Shown here one piece after another: positions 36,694 through 45,816 of a stretch of 64,000 bases of DNA (its first letter is position 1; every line of letters begins with the position of its first letter). Below the pieces are notes generated by a model. That model saw only the letters and a list, made by a program, of their open reading frames with translations, was not told the origin of the DNA and searched no databases. The position numbers and the translations under genes were made by a program. Where the stretch lies: NCBI RefSeq assembly GCF_039545035.1, contig NZ_BAABRO010000002.1, positions 248,001-312,000 of the forward strand. The letters run 5' to 3'. The DNA is from Novipirellula caenicola (GTDB lineage: Bacteria > Planctomycetota > Planctomycetia > Pirellulales > Pirellulaceae).

Positions 36694-37399
36694 GGGGTAG
36701 AAATCCTGTCAGTTTCGTTTGGGAATCGGTACGACCAACTACGCTTTCCTTATCAACACGACGGAAAGCACACGCGACCGCATCCGGCGGACAACATGTC
36801 CTGCTGAATACGTGCAACGCTTTGCGTGTTTCACTAACACGCCGTCGGCTCAAACGCATTTCTTCAATCGCGTTCAATTCGACTGTAGGTGATCAAATAA
36901 AGTTTGGCGGATCACACCTGGATTGATGGCATACCGATTCGTTCAATGTGGTTGAAGTTACATAAATGATTTCCTCCATCGCCATCATCGGATCCCACGG
37001 AGTGAATAAAACACGGGGAAGATGATGTCGGGGAATGATTCAAGTGATGCTTTGGACCTGCAAGAGGCCCTGTCTGGGGTTAAGAATAGCGAAAATTGTG
37101 CTTGTCGCAGAGTGGCACTTCGCCAGATTCTGCCGCAATCCGAAAAATTTTAGGACTGCCAGCCACATTGATCGCCGCTGCAAGCGGCAAACAATGACGA
37201 ATTTGCCAGCAAAAAACAAGCCCACCTCACCCCCACCGGCATCGACACGCGGTCCGATGCGGCAACAGCGATGAAGGAACTCCGCAGAAAACACTGCGAA
37301 CGAAGCCTTCCTCGCGGGGGAAGCAAGCACCCGCTAGACGCAGGGGCCGCAAACGATCGCGAAGACGAAGGCCTCGGCGACCCTCGCAGCAATGCCGTT
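36694..37399. other. intergenic region between infB and nusA, no gene recognised
   Basis: About 700 bp, unusually long for nusA-infB, which are normally adjacent. The short frames are unconvincing. It ends with a family 1 repeat copy, so mobile DNA has expanded this operon gap; an internal infB promoter is likely. Confidence 0.5.
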
Positions 37400-37520
37400 A
37401 ACGGCTTGTTGCTTTAGTCGTACGATGGACTTCCTAGTCCGTCGAATACACCATTGACGGACTAGAAAGTCCATCATACACCCCTTGCCGCAGGAAACTT
37501 CACTAAATCAACGAGCCGTT
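37400..37520 (+). repeat. single family 1 element touching the nusA stop codon
   Basis: 121 bp with terminal inverted repeats AACGGCTTGTTG and CAACGAGCCGTT. The interior matches the array at 14176-15132, including GTACGATGGACTTCCTAGTC and CCGCAGGAAACTTCACTAAA, but the hairpin's second arm reads GACGGACTAGAAAGTCCATC, a different variant that still pairs. Its last two bases overlap the nusA stop codon. Confidence 0.92.
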
Positions 37521-38964
37521 AACTCGACTTGCTCGCGGAGGACTCGGAATCGGCGGCTTCTGGCTCGGCAGTTTCCGCTTCGGCGGCCTCGGGCTCAGCA
37601 GCCTCTGGTTCAGCAGCTTCCGCAGCTTCGCTATTTTCAGTTTCGGCGTTTGCCGTTTCAGTCTCGGCCGAAGCCGCTTCAGGAGCCGCCGCTTCGGGAG
37701 CTGCCGATGTTGCTGCGGACGCCGCGGCACCTTCGGGCTCAGCGATCCCCGCCGCTTCGGCTTCACGCATCAACCGATCCTTCTCTTTACGAGCACGACG
37801 CTCTTCGTTGGCAGCCTGCTCGGCTTCTTCGGCACGTGCCTCCGCTGTTTCGACAATATAGTCAACTTGCTCGGCCGTCAAACCGCTCATTTCCATGAAC
37901 AAGTCCGGCTCGATCACCGACAGGTCGTCGTAGGACAAGTAACCTTGTTCGACAAGTGACTGGGCGATTTCTTCGGTCACACCGTCGATTTGACTGAAAC
38001 CTGCGACCGCACGTTCGATTTGCTCTTCGAGCTCGGCACCGGTCATGATTTCGATGTCCCAGCCGCACAGTTTACTGGCCAGTCGAACGTTTTGACCACG
38101 CCGACCAATCGCCAACGACAACTGATCCTCTTGGACCAACACAATCGCTCGGCCGATCATATCGCAAAGCAAAACTTGCTCGACGGTCGCCGGTTGCAGC
38201 GAGTTGGGAATCAAAACCTCGGGGTCTTCGCTGTAGCGAACGACGTCAATGTGCTCGCCCGCCAACTCTTCGCGAACCGCCTTGATCCGGCTGCCGCGGA
38301 ATCCGACGCACACGGCGATCGGGTCGACTTGCGAATCAACGCTGCTGACCGCAACCTTGCTGCGATAACCAGGCTCGCGGCTGATCGATTTGATCGAGAT
38401 CACTTCTTCCGAGATTTCAGGAATCTCTTGTTCAAACAATCGTTGCACCAATTGCGGCCGGGTGCGACTGAGCACCACGCGAACTCGGTTGCCTGCGGCC
38501 TTGACCTCAAACACCACCGCACGAACTCGTTCCCCGGCGTGCAACGACTCACCCGGAATCTGCTCGCTGCGAGGCAGGATGGCTTCGACGTTACCTAGAT
38601 TGACGGTGGCCACACCGCCATCGGCGCGACCAATGATACCGGCAACGATCTGTCCGACTTGCTCGCGATACTCGGCCATCAACGAGTCACGTTCGGCTTC
38701 TTTGACTTTTTGGATGATCACTTGCTTGGCGGTTTGAGCGCCAATACGACCAATCTGATCTTCGCCTAACTCTTCGCCATTATGACGAGCGGTAATGCGT
38801 CCGTTCTCGCGATTCAGCGTAATGGTGATGTCGGCATCTTCCCCATATTGCCGCTTTGCCGCAGTTTGCAGCGCCGCTTCGATCGCAGAAAAGACAAGCT
38901 CCGTGTCAATGTTCTTCTCGCGGTGAAGCGAATCAACGTAACGAAGGATGTCTTGGGGATTCAT
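37519..38964 (-). CDS. nusA: transcription termination/antitermination protein NusA
   Basis: 481 residues. NusA binds RNA polymerase and nascent RNA at pauses. Order: N-terminal RNAP-binding domain (MNPQDILRYVDSLHREKNID), S1 domain about 130-200 (AEYREQVGQIVAGIIGRADG), two KH domains with GFRGSRIKAVREELAGEHID and AIGRRGQNVRLASKL, then a helix-hairpin-helix-like region (DGVTEEIAQSLVEQGYLSYD). The final 90 residues are an Ala/Glu-rich acidic tail of EAAEPEAAE-type repeats. No rimP gene precedes it. The stop codon meets a mobile repeat, which may have trimmed or extended the tail. Confidence 0.96.
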   Translation of the reverse strand: MNPQDILRYVDSLHREKNIDTELVFSAIEAALQTAAKRQYGEDADITITLNRENGRITARHNGEELGEDQIGRIGAQTAKQVIIQKVKEAERDSLMAEYREQVGQIVAGIIGRADGGVATVNLGNVEAILPRSEQIPGESLHAGERVRAVVFEVKAAGNRVRVVLSRTRPQLVQRLFEQEIPEISEEVISIKSISREPGYRSKVAVSSVDSQVDPIAVCVGFRGSRIKAVREELAGEHIDVVRYSEDPEVLIPNSLQPATVEQVLLCDMIGRAIVLVQEDQLSLAIGRRGQNVRLASKLCGWDIEIMTGAELEEQIERAVAGFSQIDGVTEEIAQSLVEQGYLSYDDLSVIEPDLFMEMSGLTAEQVDYIVETAEARAEEAEQAANEERRARKEKDRLMREAEAAGIAEPEGAAASAATSAAPEAAAPEAASAETETANAETENSEAAEAAEPEAAEPEAAEAETAEPEAADSESSASKSS

Positions 38965-39490
38965 AGTCGTGGCTTCGATAAGGGCTCTATAAAAACTGCC
39001 CGAACCTTTGGGGGCCCGGGCACAGCGAATGCTCGATTGTTTAATCTAGGTTATCGATACTAATCCGGAGTGTCAACCAAGACTGAGCGTCACAAATAAG
39101 ATCACAGCGACGTTAACTTAAGGCCTGGATTGCCTTGACGGCTTAGCGCAAATGAACGGGAATTGCTGACTAAAACGCCGCTCGACTTGACCATTCGTAC
39201 CATGCCGTTTTCCGCTCGCTGTCGAGACTCGGCGACAATCCGGATCAATTAATCACGTTTCCCAGCAACAAGGCTGCCGGCATTGCTGAGACGATTTTTT
39301 CGACTGCTCCCCCCACCTGTTTGGCCTTCGCGACGCAAGCCGACCGATTCGCCAATCGAACCTTCGTTTCGCAACCGACGCCCCGCAGAACCGTCACACG
39401 GAGTCCCGACTGACACACGCTGGGCGTACACCGACTGATGCGAACGGGTCAAGCAATTTGCGTGCTGGAAACCGGCAACGGCGTCAACGC
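38965..39490. other. intergenic region upstream of nusA, no gene recognised
   Basis: About 520 bp that should hold the nusA-infB promoter. A short minus-strand frame (39249-39452) is not convincing. There is no rimP gene, which normally precedes nusA. Confidence 0.5.
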
Positions 39491-40006
39491 TTAAGCCGAC
39501 GCGAAACTTGAAAACACCAACACGATCACAAGAAACAATCCAAACCAGCTGTAATTTTTAATGTCGAACGAATCGGGTCGCATTGGCAACGAGGCCGTCG
39601 AAGGCTCACTGTCCGCGGCCTGAACCAGCCCGCTTTTGTTTCCCACGGATTGAGGGATACCAGCATCAGCAGCAAGCAATGACACCCCGTTTGCGCCCGC
39701 GGCCGGCTTGCAATCCACTGGCGGTCCGCTGGCCCTTTGATCACGTTGGTGCTTGCTGTTTCGCTGCAAGTCCGTGCCAGCTTCTTGGCTTGCCTGTCGG
39801 TTTGCATCCTGCGTTGCGGCCGGGGTGGGAACCGCGTCTTCGGGATCATCGACTTGTTCAGAATGCAACACGCGTAAATGCGAGGATGCCACCAAAGCGT
39901 TCCCCCACTTTCGCTGCACCGATCGACCACCGCTGCGGCGGGCTGGGGCGTCGACCAGTGTGTCTTGGGCAATACGAATCGATGGGCGGTGAGGGAAGAC
40001 GCTCAA
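39491..40006 (-). CDS. uncertain small protein with C-terminal membrane segment
   Basis: Up to 171 residues, but the only far upstream start is TTG, and other frames overlap on both strands. The argument for a gene is the C-terminus, DIKNYSWFGLFLVIVLVFSS, a clean membrane helix just before the stop; the rest is Gln/Ala/Ser-rich and looks disordered. It could be a tail-anchored protein. The start is unknown. Confidence 0.25.
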   Translation of the reverse strand: MSVFPHRPSIRIAQDTLVDAPARRSGGRSVQRKWGNALVASSHLRVLHSEQVDDPEDAVPTPAATQDANRQASQEAGTDLQRNSKHQRDQRASGPPVDCKPAAGANGVSLLAADAGIPQSVGNKSGLVQAADSEPSTASLPMRPDSFDIKNYSWFGLFLVIVLVFSSFASA

Positions 40007-40712
40007 GTGCAGGCTCCAGTACCAAATGGAACGATGGTTCTACCGTGTGTTGCGTTGCGGGGTCCGTGCGAGCGAAGCGAACATCAAGCGAATCCAAAAG
40101 TCGAAATGCAAACGCATCGGGATCCGCGGTCAGCCACATCCCGCCCACACCACGCTACGGATTGAATGAACTTGCAAATGACACGCCACAACGATTCGGC
40201 GATCGAGCACGGCCGGCCGGCGAATCACTCGGCCGACGGCGATACTGAAACAAATCGCCGTGCACGCAGGCTGTCATTGCAACTTTCGCCAAGTTGCGTA
40301 GAACGACGCACCGGTTTCGGGCACGTTGCCATCAAGCACCACATGATGATTCGCCGAGACATTCATTGGTCGCGAAAAAACAACACCTGCGTGCTCGCCC
40401 CACTTTGACGGTTATGCGGATTATGGCTACCGATCCTTTCGTTCGGATCAGCAAAGGGGTTGGTTGGCTCATCCCAAGGCACTCGGATATTCGATCTTGA
40501 ATCGGGCACGCGACCTGAGAACCGGGCTCTTAAACCGAAGCGCGTCCCATCATGTTTGCCACGCCAGCGTCATGTTTGCCGCGTTATTCGCAGTGAGGTT
40601 GCGGGGCAGCGATGAAGTCTTCGCACCGCAGCCGACGATGACGAGAAAACGTAATTGGCGGTGTGGCCGCGATTACAGACCAACGGCGTTACCAACTCAA
40701 GGACGACACAGC
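40007..40712. other. intergenic region, no gene recognised
   Basis: About 700 bp upstream of the pseudopilin gene. Overlapping plus-strand frames have no family features. The pseudopilin promoter should be here. Confidence 0.4.
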
Positions 40713-41153
40713 ATGCTACCGATCGACCGCCTCGCCGCCGCTCGCCGCGGTTTCACTCTGGCCGAAATGACGGTGATCGCCCTGTTGATTGGGATTGTCG
40801 TGACGCTTGCCGCCCCACGGATGCTGCCCGACGGCGACCCCGTCAACGATGTCCCCAGTCGCCGACAGTTGGCGATTCTGCGAAACGCGATCGAGATGTA
40901 TCGTGCTCATGCGGGATTTTATCCTCCGGCGAACAAGTTACCCGAGGTAATGGAAACGCTACTGCACGAGCCGCTTGCATCTCCCGTCTACAGCCCACTG
41001 CAAGGTCGCAACACGGTCTATTACGACCTGGACCGCGACGTGGCTGAAGAAGTGGTCCCTCAGCCCAACGCCAAAGCGGGATGGGCATACAAACCCGCAA
41101 ATGGAACGCTCAAGTTCAACGTGTCGTCCCACGATGTCTCAGCCAATTGGTAG
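40713..41153 (+). CDS. type II secretion-type pseudopilin
   Basis: 146 residues from the ATG at 40713 with AAGGACG upstream; an open frame further up (40464) lacks a pilin-like start. The prepilin signal is short and basic, with the cleavage/methylation site G-FTLAEMTVIALLIGIVVT, so prepilin peptidase would cut after Gly and Phe would be methylated. The C-terminal part resembles GspG-like minor pseudopilins (RRQLAILRNAIEMYRAHAGF). It is an orphan: no other pseudopilin or secretion gene is nearby. Confidence 0.8.
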   Translation: MLPIDRLAAARRGFTLAEMTVIALLIGIVVTLAAPRMLPDGDPVNDVPSRRQLAILRNAIEMYRAHAGFYPPANKLPEVMETLLHEPLASPVYSPLQGRNTVYYDLDRDVAEEVVPQPNAKAGWAYKPANGTLKFNVSSHDVSANW

Positions 41154-41157
41154 CGAG

Positions 41158-41912
41158 GCAACGAGACTCGCCAAGAGTTTCGTTCCGCTTTGGCAGGGCG
41201 CGACCGAATTCACCCGCCCGGCGAAGACTGGGAGCGACAATGTTCCCCGTAGCGAAACTTGTCAAAAGTTTCGGCACCATTGTCGGCCAGCTTTCCAAGC
41301 TGGAACCGCGACCGATGTCACCCGCCCGGCGAAGCGGGGAGGGTCGGAAAACGAGCCACAGCGAGTTTTCCGGGGAGGGCACCGTCGCAGCTAAATCGAA
41401 CCTTCTACCTCGAACACACCGAAGCCCCACCCAGAGCTCACTCCGCTCGCTCTGACCTCCCCAAAACAAGTTTCGAGGAGGTGAAGCACAATACCGGCGT
41501 CACGTACCCGTAGCGAAACTCGCGAAGAGTTTCGACACCATTGTCGGCCAGCTTTCCAAGCTGGAACCGCTAACGCCGAACGCACCATTTTCAACGCAGG
41601 CGACTCTCACTCACTGCGACGTCCAATCACGCCCCACGCACCCACATTTATAAATTTACAATTGTCAATTTAACTTTTTCAATCTCTTCCACCGAACTCA
41701 CCCGCCCGGCGCAGCGGGGAGGGTCGGAAAACGAGCCTTCAGCGAGTTTTCCGGGGAGGGCAACGTCGCAGCTAAATCGCACCTTCTATCTCTAACCCCC
41801 CGAGGCCCTCAGAGCTTGCTTCGCTCGCTCTGACCTCCCCAAAACAAGTTTCGGGGAGGTGCAACGCGACCGAACTCACCCGCCCAGTAAAGCTGGGAGC
41901 CCGGCGGAAAAA
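41158..41912. repeat. family 2 mosaic repeat cluster R1
   Basis: Fills the convergent gap between the pseudopilin and endonuclease IV genes. It contains two left-end modules (CATTGTCGGCCAGCTTTCCA), two or more CACCCGCCCGG hairpin modules with the GGGTCGGAAAACGAG ... CGAGTTTTCCGGGGAGGG block, the CCGCTCGCTCTGACCTCCCC block, and one AT-rich island (ACAATTGTCAATTTAACTTT). The second copy lacks the right end of the 135 bp sub-element. Confidence 0.9.
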
Positions 41913-41918
41913 ACGCAA

Positions 41919-42821
41919 TCAGCTGATTTCGGCGGCTAACCGGCGAAGCACGGCAAGGTTGATGCGATCCCAATCGTCGCCGGTTTCTTCGTCGGTCCCC
42001 TTTTCCGTTTCCAAGTAACCAGGGATCACGCTCAGCATGTCATCGGCCAATACGTGGCGGAATCCTTCCAGTCCGATTTCGCCACGCCCGATGTGCTCGT
42101 GACGATCCACTCGGCTGCCTAGCGGTTTCTTGCTGTCGTTCAAGTGCAATGCCGCGATCGATCCGGCCGGCAACCGATCCTCAAGCTCTTGCCGAAAATC
42201 GGCAAACCCTTGCTTCGTGTTGATTTCGTATCCTGCGGCAAAGGCGTGGCAGGTATCGAGACAAACCCCCACCCGTTTGAAATCGCCGCCTCCTTCGATC
42301 ATCGCAGCAAGCTGTTGAATCTGATGTCCAAGACAAGAGCCTTGGCCGGCGGTATTCTCTAGCAGCAATCGACACGATCCTGGTTGAACGCGGCCGAGGA
42401 TTTCGACGATCGCGGCAATGATTCGCTCAATCCCTTCTGCTTCACTGCTGGTCGTGAACGCACCTGGATGCACGACCAACCCTTCGATCCCCAGTTCGTT
42501 GGCTCGTTCCAGCTCCATCACCAACGAATCGACCGACTTCTGAAACAAGTCATCCTTGGGCGTGGCCAAGTTGATTAAATAGGAAGCGTGCGCAATCGGG
42601 CTGAGAATCCCCGAATCCGTTAGCGCCGTTTTCCAAGCCTGGACATCGGCAGCGACCAGCGGTTTGGCGGCCCATTGATTGTTGTTCTTTGTGAACACTT
42701 GGATCACGTCACAACCAACATCGACCGCACGCGCCACCCCCTTGGCCAATCCCCCCGCAACCGAAACGTGAGAACCAAAGCGGTGACGAGCGTTCACTTT
42801 TGCGGAGTTTTTCTTGGCCAT
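41919..42821 (-). CDS. nfo: endonuclease IV (AP endonuclease)
   Basis: 300 residues from the ATG at 42819-42821; a longer frame to 42995 adds a tail unlike the family. It cuts DNA 5' to abasic sites. The three-zinc TIM-barrel motifs are readable: FGSHVSVAGGL, VVHPGAF, LLLENTAGQGS, VCLDTCHAFAAGYE, HLNDSKKPLGSRVDRHEHIG and RGEIG. The stop codon lies 7 bp from the end of the repeat cluster. The gene is isolated. Confidence 0.96.
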   Translation of the reverse strand: MAKKNSAKVNARHRFGSHVSVAGGLAKGVARAVDVGCDVIQVFTKNNNQWAAKPLVAADVQAWKTALTDSGILSPIAHASYLINLATPKDDLFQKSVDSLVMELERANELGIEGLVVHPGAFTTSSEAEGIERIIAAIVEILGRVQPGSCRLLLENTAGQGSCLGHQIQQLAAMIEGGGDFKRVGVCLDTCHAFAAGYEINTKQGFADFRQELEDRLPAGSIAALHLNDSKKPLGSRVDRHEHIGRGEIGLEGFRHVLADDMLSVIPGYLETEKGTDEETGDDWDRINLAVLRRLAAEIS

Positions 42822-43138
42822 GAGCAGCGTTTTTTTGGTGGAAGTGAGCCAGAGTTGGAAGGGGACAGGGGACAGAGCACAAGTATTGCAAGCATTCACG
42901 CGATTGCGAACCCAACGTGTCGTCCGTTTGCCCAACCGCCGCATAGCCCCCCAACGCCACTTCAATAAATCCAGAAAAAAGAATTGATCTTGCAATCAAG
43001 ACTATCGAAATGCGATAGGCGAGGTCGATACTTTCGTTACAAGCCCACCCTCGGTCCGCTATCTCGTCTGCGTCGCAGTTGGGGTACCGATGGATCGAGG
43101 AAGGTTAACTGAAACTGATAGCACTAGGAGATTCAGGG
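42822..43138. other. divergent intergenic region, no gene recognised
   Basis: About 320 bp between the divergent nfo and small secreted-protein genes; promoters for both are expected. AGGAG lies 9 bp before the ATG at 43139. Confidence 0.45.
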
Positions 43139-43582
43139 ATGAATCAGGCTACGACAAAAATCGCCGTTAGCGTGATTGCGCTCGTTTTGGCTTTTAATAT
43201 CAACACCGCCAAGGCTCAATCGCCTTCGTCCACTTCGACCATGCCGACGATGGGCGAATTCATGAGCGGTTTGAACCCGATGAATTGGAAGATGCCGAAT
43301 TTCAAGAGCCTGTTACCGGGGCAAGACGATACGGCACGAATTAAGCAGAAAAAGGATGGCTTGGTCAGTGATGTTACTGCCACCGCGTCCAAGAGTTGGC
43401 AGCGAACCAAAGAGGTTCTTGACCCACGTCGCTTGATGCCATCGGGATCGAGCGAACCGAAGGACGATTCTCCAGGCTTCTTCGCTTCGATGTTTGGCGG
43501 CGGCAAAACGGCCGAAGAAACCGAAGCGGAACACGTGGCAACGGTCAGCGACTTCTTGGCTCAGCCGAAACTGAACCGCTAG
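43139..43582 (+). CDS. small secreted hypothetical protein
   Basis: 147 residues with a clear signal peptide (about 1-26, ending AKA-QS) and a good AGGAG site 9 bp upstream, unlike most genes here. The mature part is short and rich in Met, Pro, Ser and Lys, with SGLNPMNWKMPNFKSLLPG and a C-terminal FFASMFGGG segment. I do not recognise the family. A 9 bp perfect hairpin lies in the convergent gap after it. Confidence 0.75.
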   Translation: MNQATTKIAVSVIALVLAFNINTAKAQSPSSTSTMPTMGEFMSGLNPMNWKMPNFKSLLPGQDDTARIKQKKDGLVSDVTATASKSWQRTKEVLDPRRLMPSGSSEPKDDSPGFFASMFGGGKTAEETEAEHVATVSDFLAQPKLNR

Positions 43583-43781
43583 ACGTTTGCTCCACGGCAA
43601 TCGCGCCGCTTGCGGAATCAACAAGCACGGGGAACGGCAGCCGCCATTGCCCCGCGATGGACCAAGTGAAACGTTTGCCGGTCTTACCAAACCGTCAATC
43701 GACGTCGCGTTGCAGCCGGCCCGAACCATTCGCCCGGCGAATGCTCAGTCGAACGCTTTCGCCGGCCCCCAGTTCATTGGG

Positions 43782-43803
43782 ATTCAGTCCACTGGGACTG
43801 AAT
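43782..43803. terminator. hairpin between convergent small genes
   Basis: A perfect 9 bp stem, ATTCAGTCC / GGACTGAAT, with an ACTG loop, lies between the plus-strand gene ending at 43582 and the minus-strand gene ending at 43814. There is no T run on either side, so it could protect 3' ends or be a weak bidirectional terminator. Confidence 0.5.
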
Positions 43804-43813
43804 CCGATGGCAC

Positions 43814-44065
43814 TCAGTCCTCTGGAAACGGCTCTTCTCGCGGAGGGTAGCGAATACCGTTCGGTTCCCAGTTCGGATCAACGGGGGCTCGGTTCAAGTT
43901 GACTTCGTTTCGCATCACGCCGACCGCGCGATACGCAAACACGCCGGCGCCGATCAGGATCAACATCAATACGGCAAGTTTAGCGGCACGAAACCGCGTC
44001 GGTTGCCGAGCCTCCTTGACCTCAGGCGGCGTTTGATAAGGTTGCGGCTGCGGTGGATCAGTCAT
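43814..44065 (-). CDS. small single-pass membrane protein
   Basis: 83 residues from the ATG at 44063-44065 (a longer frame to 44125 is less likely). A Pro/Gln-rich N-terminus is followed by a membrane helix (AAKLAVLMLILIGAGVFAY) and a Pro-rich acidic tail (IRYPPREEPFPED). The function is unknown. It is convergent with the small secreted-protein gene. Confidence 0.6.
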   Translation of the reverse strand: MTDPPQPQPYQTPPEVKEARQPTRFRAAKLAVLMLILIGAGVFAYRAVGVMRNEVNLNRAPVDPNWEPNGIRYPPREEPFPED

Positions 44066-44510
44066 TGGTTTTGCCCAAACCTGAATAAGATGTTGAACAT
44101 CATCATGTAGGGACCAACCAGACACCGTGAATTCGGCGTCAGCGTTTCGGTCCGCTTCAAAAAAATGATGACGACTACCGCCCCTGATTTTACCCGCCCG
44201 GCAAAGCCAGCAGGGACCGCCCCATAGCGAAACTTGTCAAAAGTTTCGGCACCATTGTCGGCCAGCTTTCCAAGCTGGAACCGCCAGCGATATCACCCGC
44301 CCGGTGAAGCGGGGAGGGTCCGAAAACGAGCCTTCAGCGAGTTTTCCGGGGAGGGCACCGTCGCAGCTAAATCGAACCTTCTACCTCTAACACCCCGATG
44401 CCCCACCCAGAGCTTGCTCCGCTCGCTCTGACCTCCCCAAAGCAAGTTTCGAGGAGGTAAAACGCAATACCGGCGTCACGCGCCCGTAGCGAAACTCGCG
44501 AAGAGTTTCG

Positions 44511-44646
44511 GCACATTGTCGGCCAGCTTTCCAAGCTGGAACCGCCAGCGTCGAACGCACCATTTTCAATGCAGGCGTCTCTCTCTCGCTGCGACGTTCA
44601 ATCACGACGCACGCAAACGGCTTAGAAAGCCGAGCGACAATGGTGC
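44511..44646. repeat. family 2 sub-element with inverted termini, copy 1
   Basis: 136 bp. The left end GCACATTGTCGGCCAGCTTT and the reverse complement of the right end (GCACCATTGTCGCTCGGCTT) match almost base for base over about 30 bp. Confidence 0.85.
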
Positions 44647-44896
44647 GTCCCCACATTTTTCAATTTCTTCCACCAACTTCACCCGCCCGGCGCAGCGGGG
44701 AGGGTCGGAAAACGAGCCCGCAGCGAGTTTTCCGGGGAGGGCAACGCGACAGCTAAATCGAACCTTCTACCTCTGACACCCCGAAGCCCCACCCAGAGCT
44801 TGCTCCGCTCGCTCTGACCTCCCCAAAACAAGTTTCGAGGAGGTAAAACGCAATACCGGCGTCACCTACTCGTAGCGAAACTCGCGAAGAGTTTCG

Positions 44897-45030
44897 GCAC
44901 ATTGTCGGCCAGCTTTCCAAGCTGGAACCGCCAGCGTCGAACGCACCATTTTCAATGCAGGCGTCTCTCTCGCAGCGACGTTCAATCACGACCCACGCAA
45001 TCGGCTTGGAAAGCCGAGCGACAATGGTGC
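44897..45030. repeat. family 2 sub-element with inverted termini, copy 2
   Basis: 134 bp, the same organisation as copy 1, with the central TTTTCAATGCAGGCGTCTCT block. The AT-rich island follows directly. Confidence 0.85.
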
Positions 45031-45308
45031 GCCCCCACATTTTTCAATTTACAATTGTCAATTTAACTTTTTCAATCTCTTCCACCGATGTCACCCGCCC
45101 GGCGCAGCGGGGAGGGTCGGAAAACGAGCCTTCAGCGAGTTTTCCGGGGAGGGCAACGCGACAGCTAAATCGAACCTTCTACCTCTAACACCCCGAAGCC
45201 CCACCCAGAGCTTGCTCCGCTCGCTCTGACCTCCCCAAAACAAGTTTCGAGGAGGTAAAACGCAATACCGGCGTCACCTACTCGTAGCGAAACTCGCGAA
45301 GAGTTTCG

Positions 45309-45445
45309 GCACCATTGTCGGCCAGCTTTCCAAGCTGGAACCGCCAGCGTCGAACGCACCATTTTCAATGCAGGTGACTCTCTCTCGCAGCGACGTTCAA
45401 TCACGACCCACGCCATCGGCTTGGAAAGCCGAGCGACAATGGTGC
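45309..45445. repeat. family 2 sub-element with inverted termini, copy 3
   Basis: 137 bp with full GCACCATTGTCG termini on both ends, one of the cleanest copies. Confidence 0.85.
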
Positions 45446-45816
45446 GCCCCGACATTTTTCAATTTACAATTGTCAATTTAACTTTTTCAATCTCTTCCAC
45501 CGATGTCACCCGCCCGGCGCAGCGGGGAGGGTCGGAAAACGAGCCACAGCGAGTTTTCCGGGGAGGGCACCGTGGCAGCGAATGGTACCCGGCCGCTCAC
45601 GCGTCACGGCTCAATTGAATGTTCTATCTAACACTCCGAGGCCCCACCCAGAGCTCGCTCTGACCCTCCCCAAAACAAATTTCGAGAACATGAAGCGAGC
45701 CCAAAAAAGTCGTGACGGCCTCTGCTACACGCTATCGCTCACATGACCTCGGCATTCACGCCTCTAATCCCCACTGCCGATTGGCGTTTCGATGGAAATG
45801 GGACTATCGTTTGGAG

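Larger units (their letters stand above)
44196..45690. repeat. family 2 mosaic repeat cluster R2
   Basis: About 1.5 kb, the largest cluster, filling the divergent space between the small membrane-protein gene and the DUF2306 gene. It contains a left-end-only module near 44250 and three full 135 bp sub-elements, alternating with GGGTCGGAAAACGAG / CGAGTTTTCCGGGGAGGG modules. Because it lies between divergent starts, promoters for both neighbours must sit in or at the edges of the repeats. Confidence 0.93.

Noticed and set aside
39583-40248. Plus-strand protein of 221 residues
   Set aside because: No domain, poor composition and competing frames on the other strand.
44196-45690. Repeated small protein family encoded in family 2 clusters (frames such as EFSGEGTVAAKSNLL)
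   Set aside because: The same peptide appears in several clusters only because the DNA repeats; frames differ in start and end, are interrupted, and exist on both strands.
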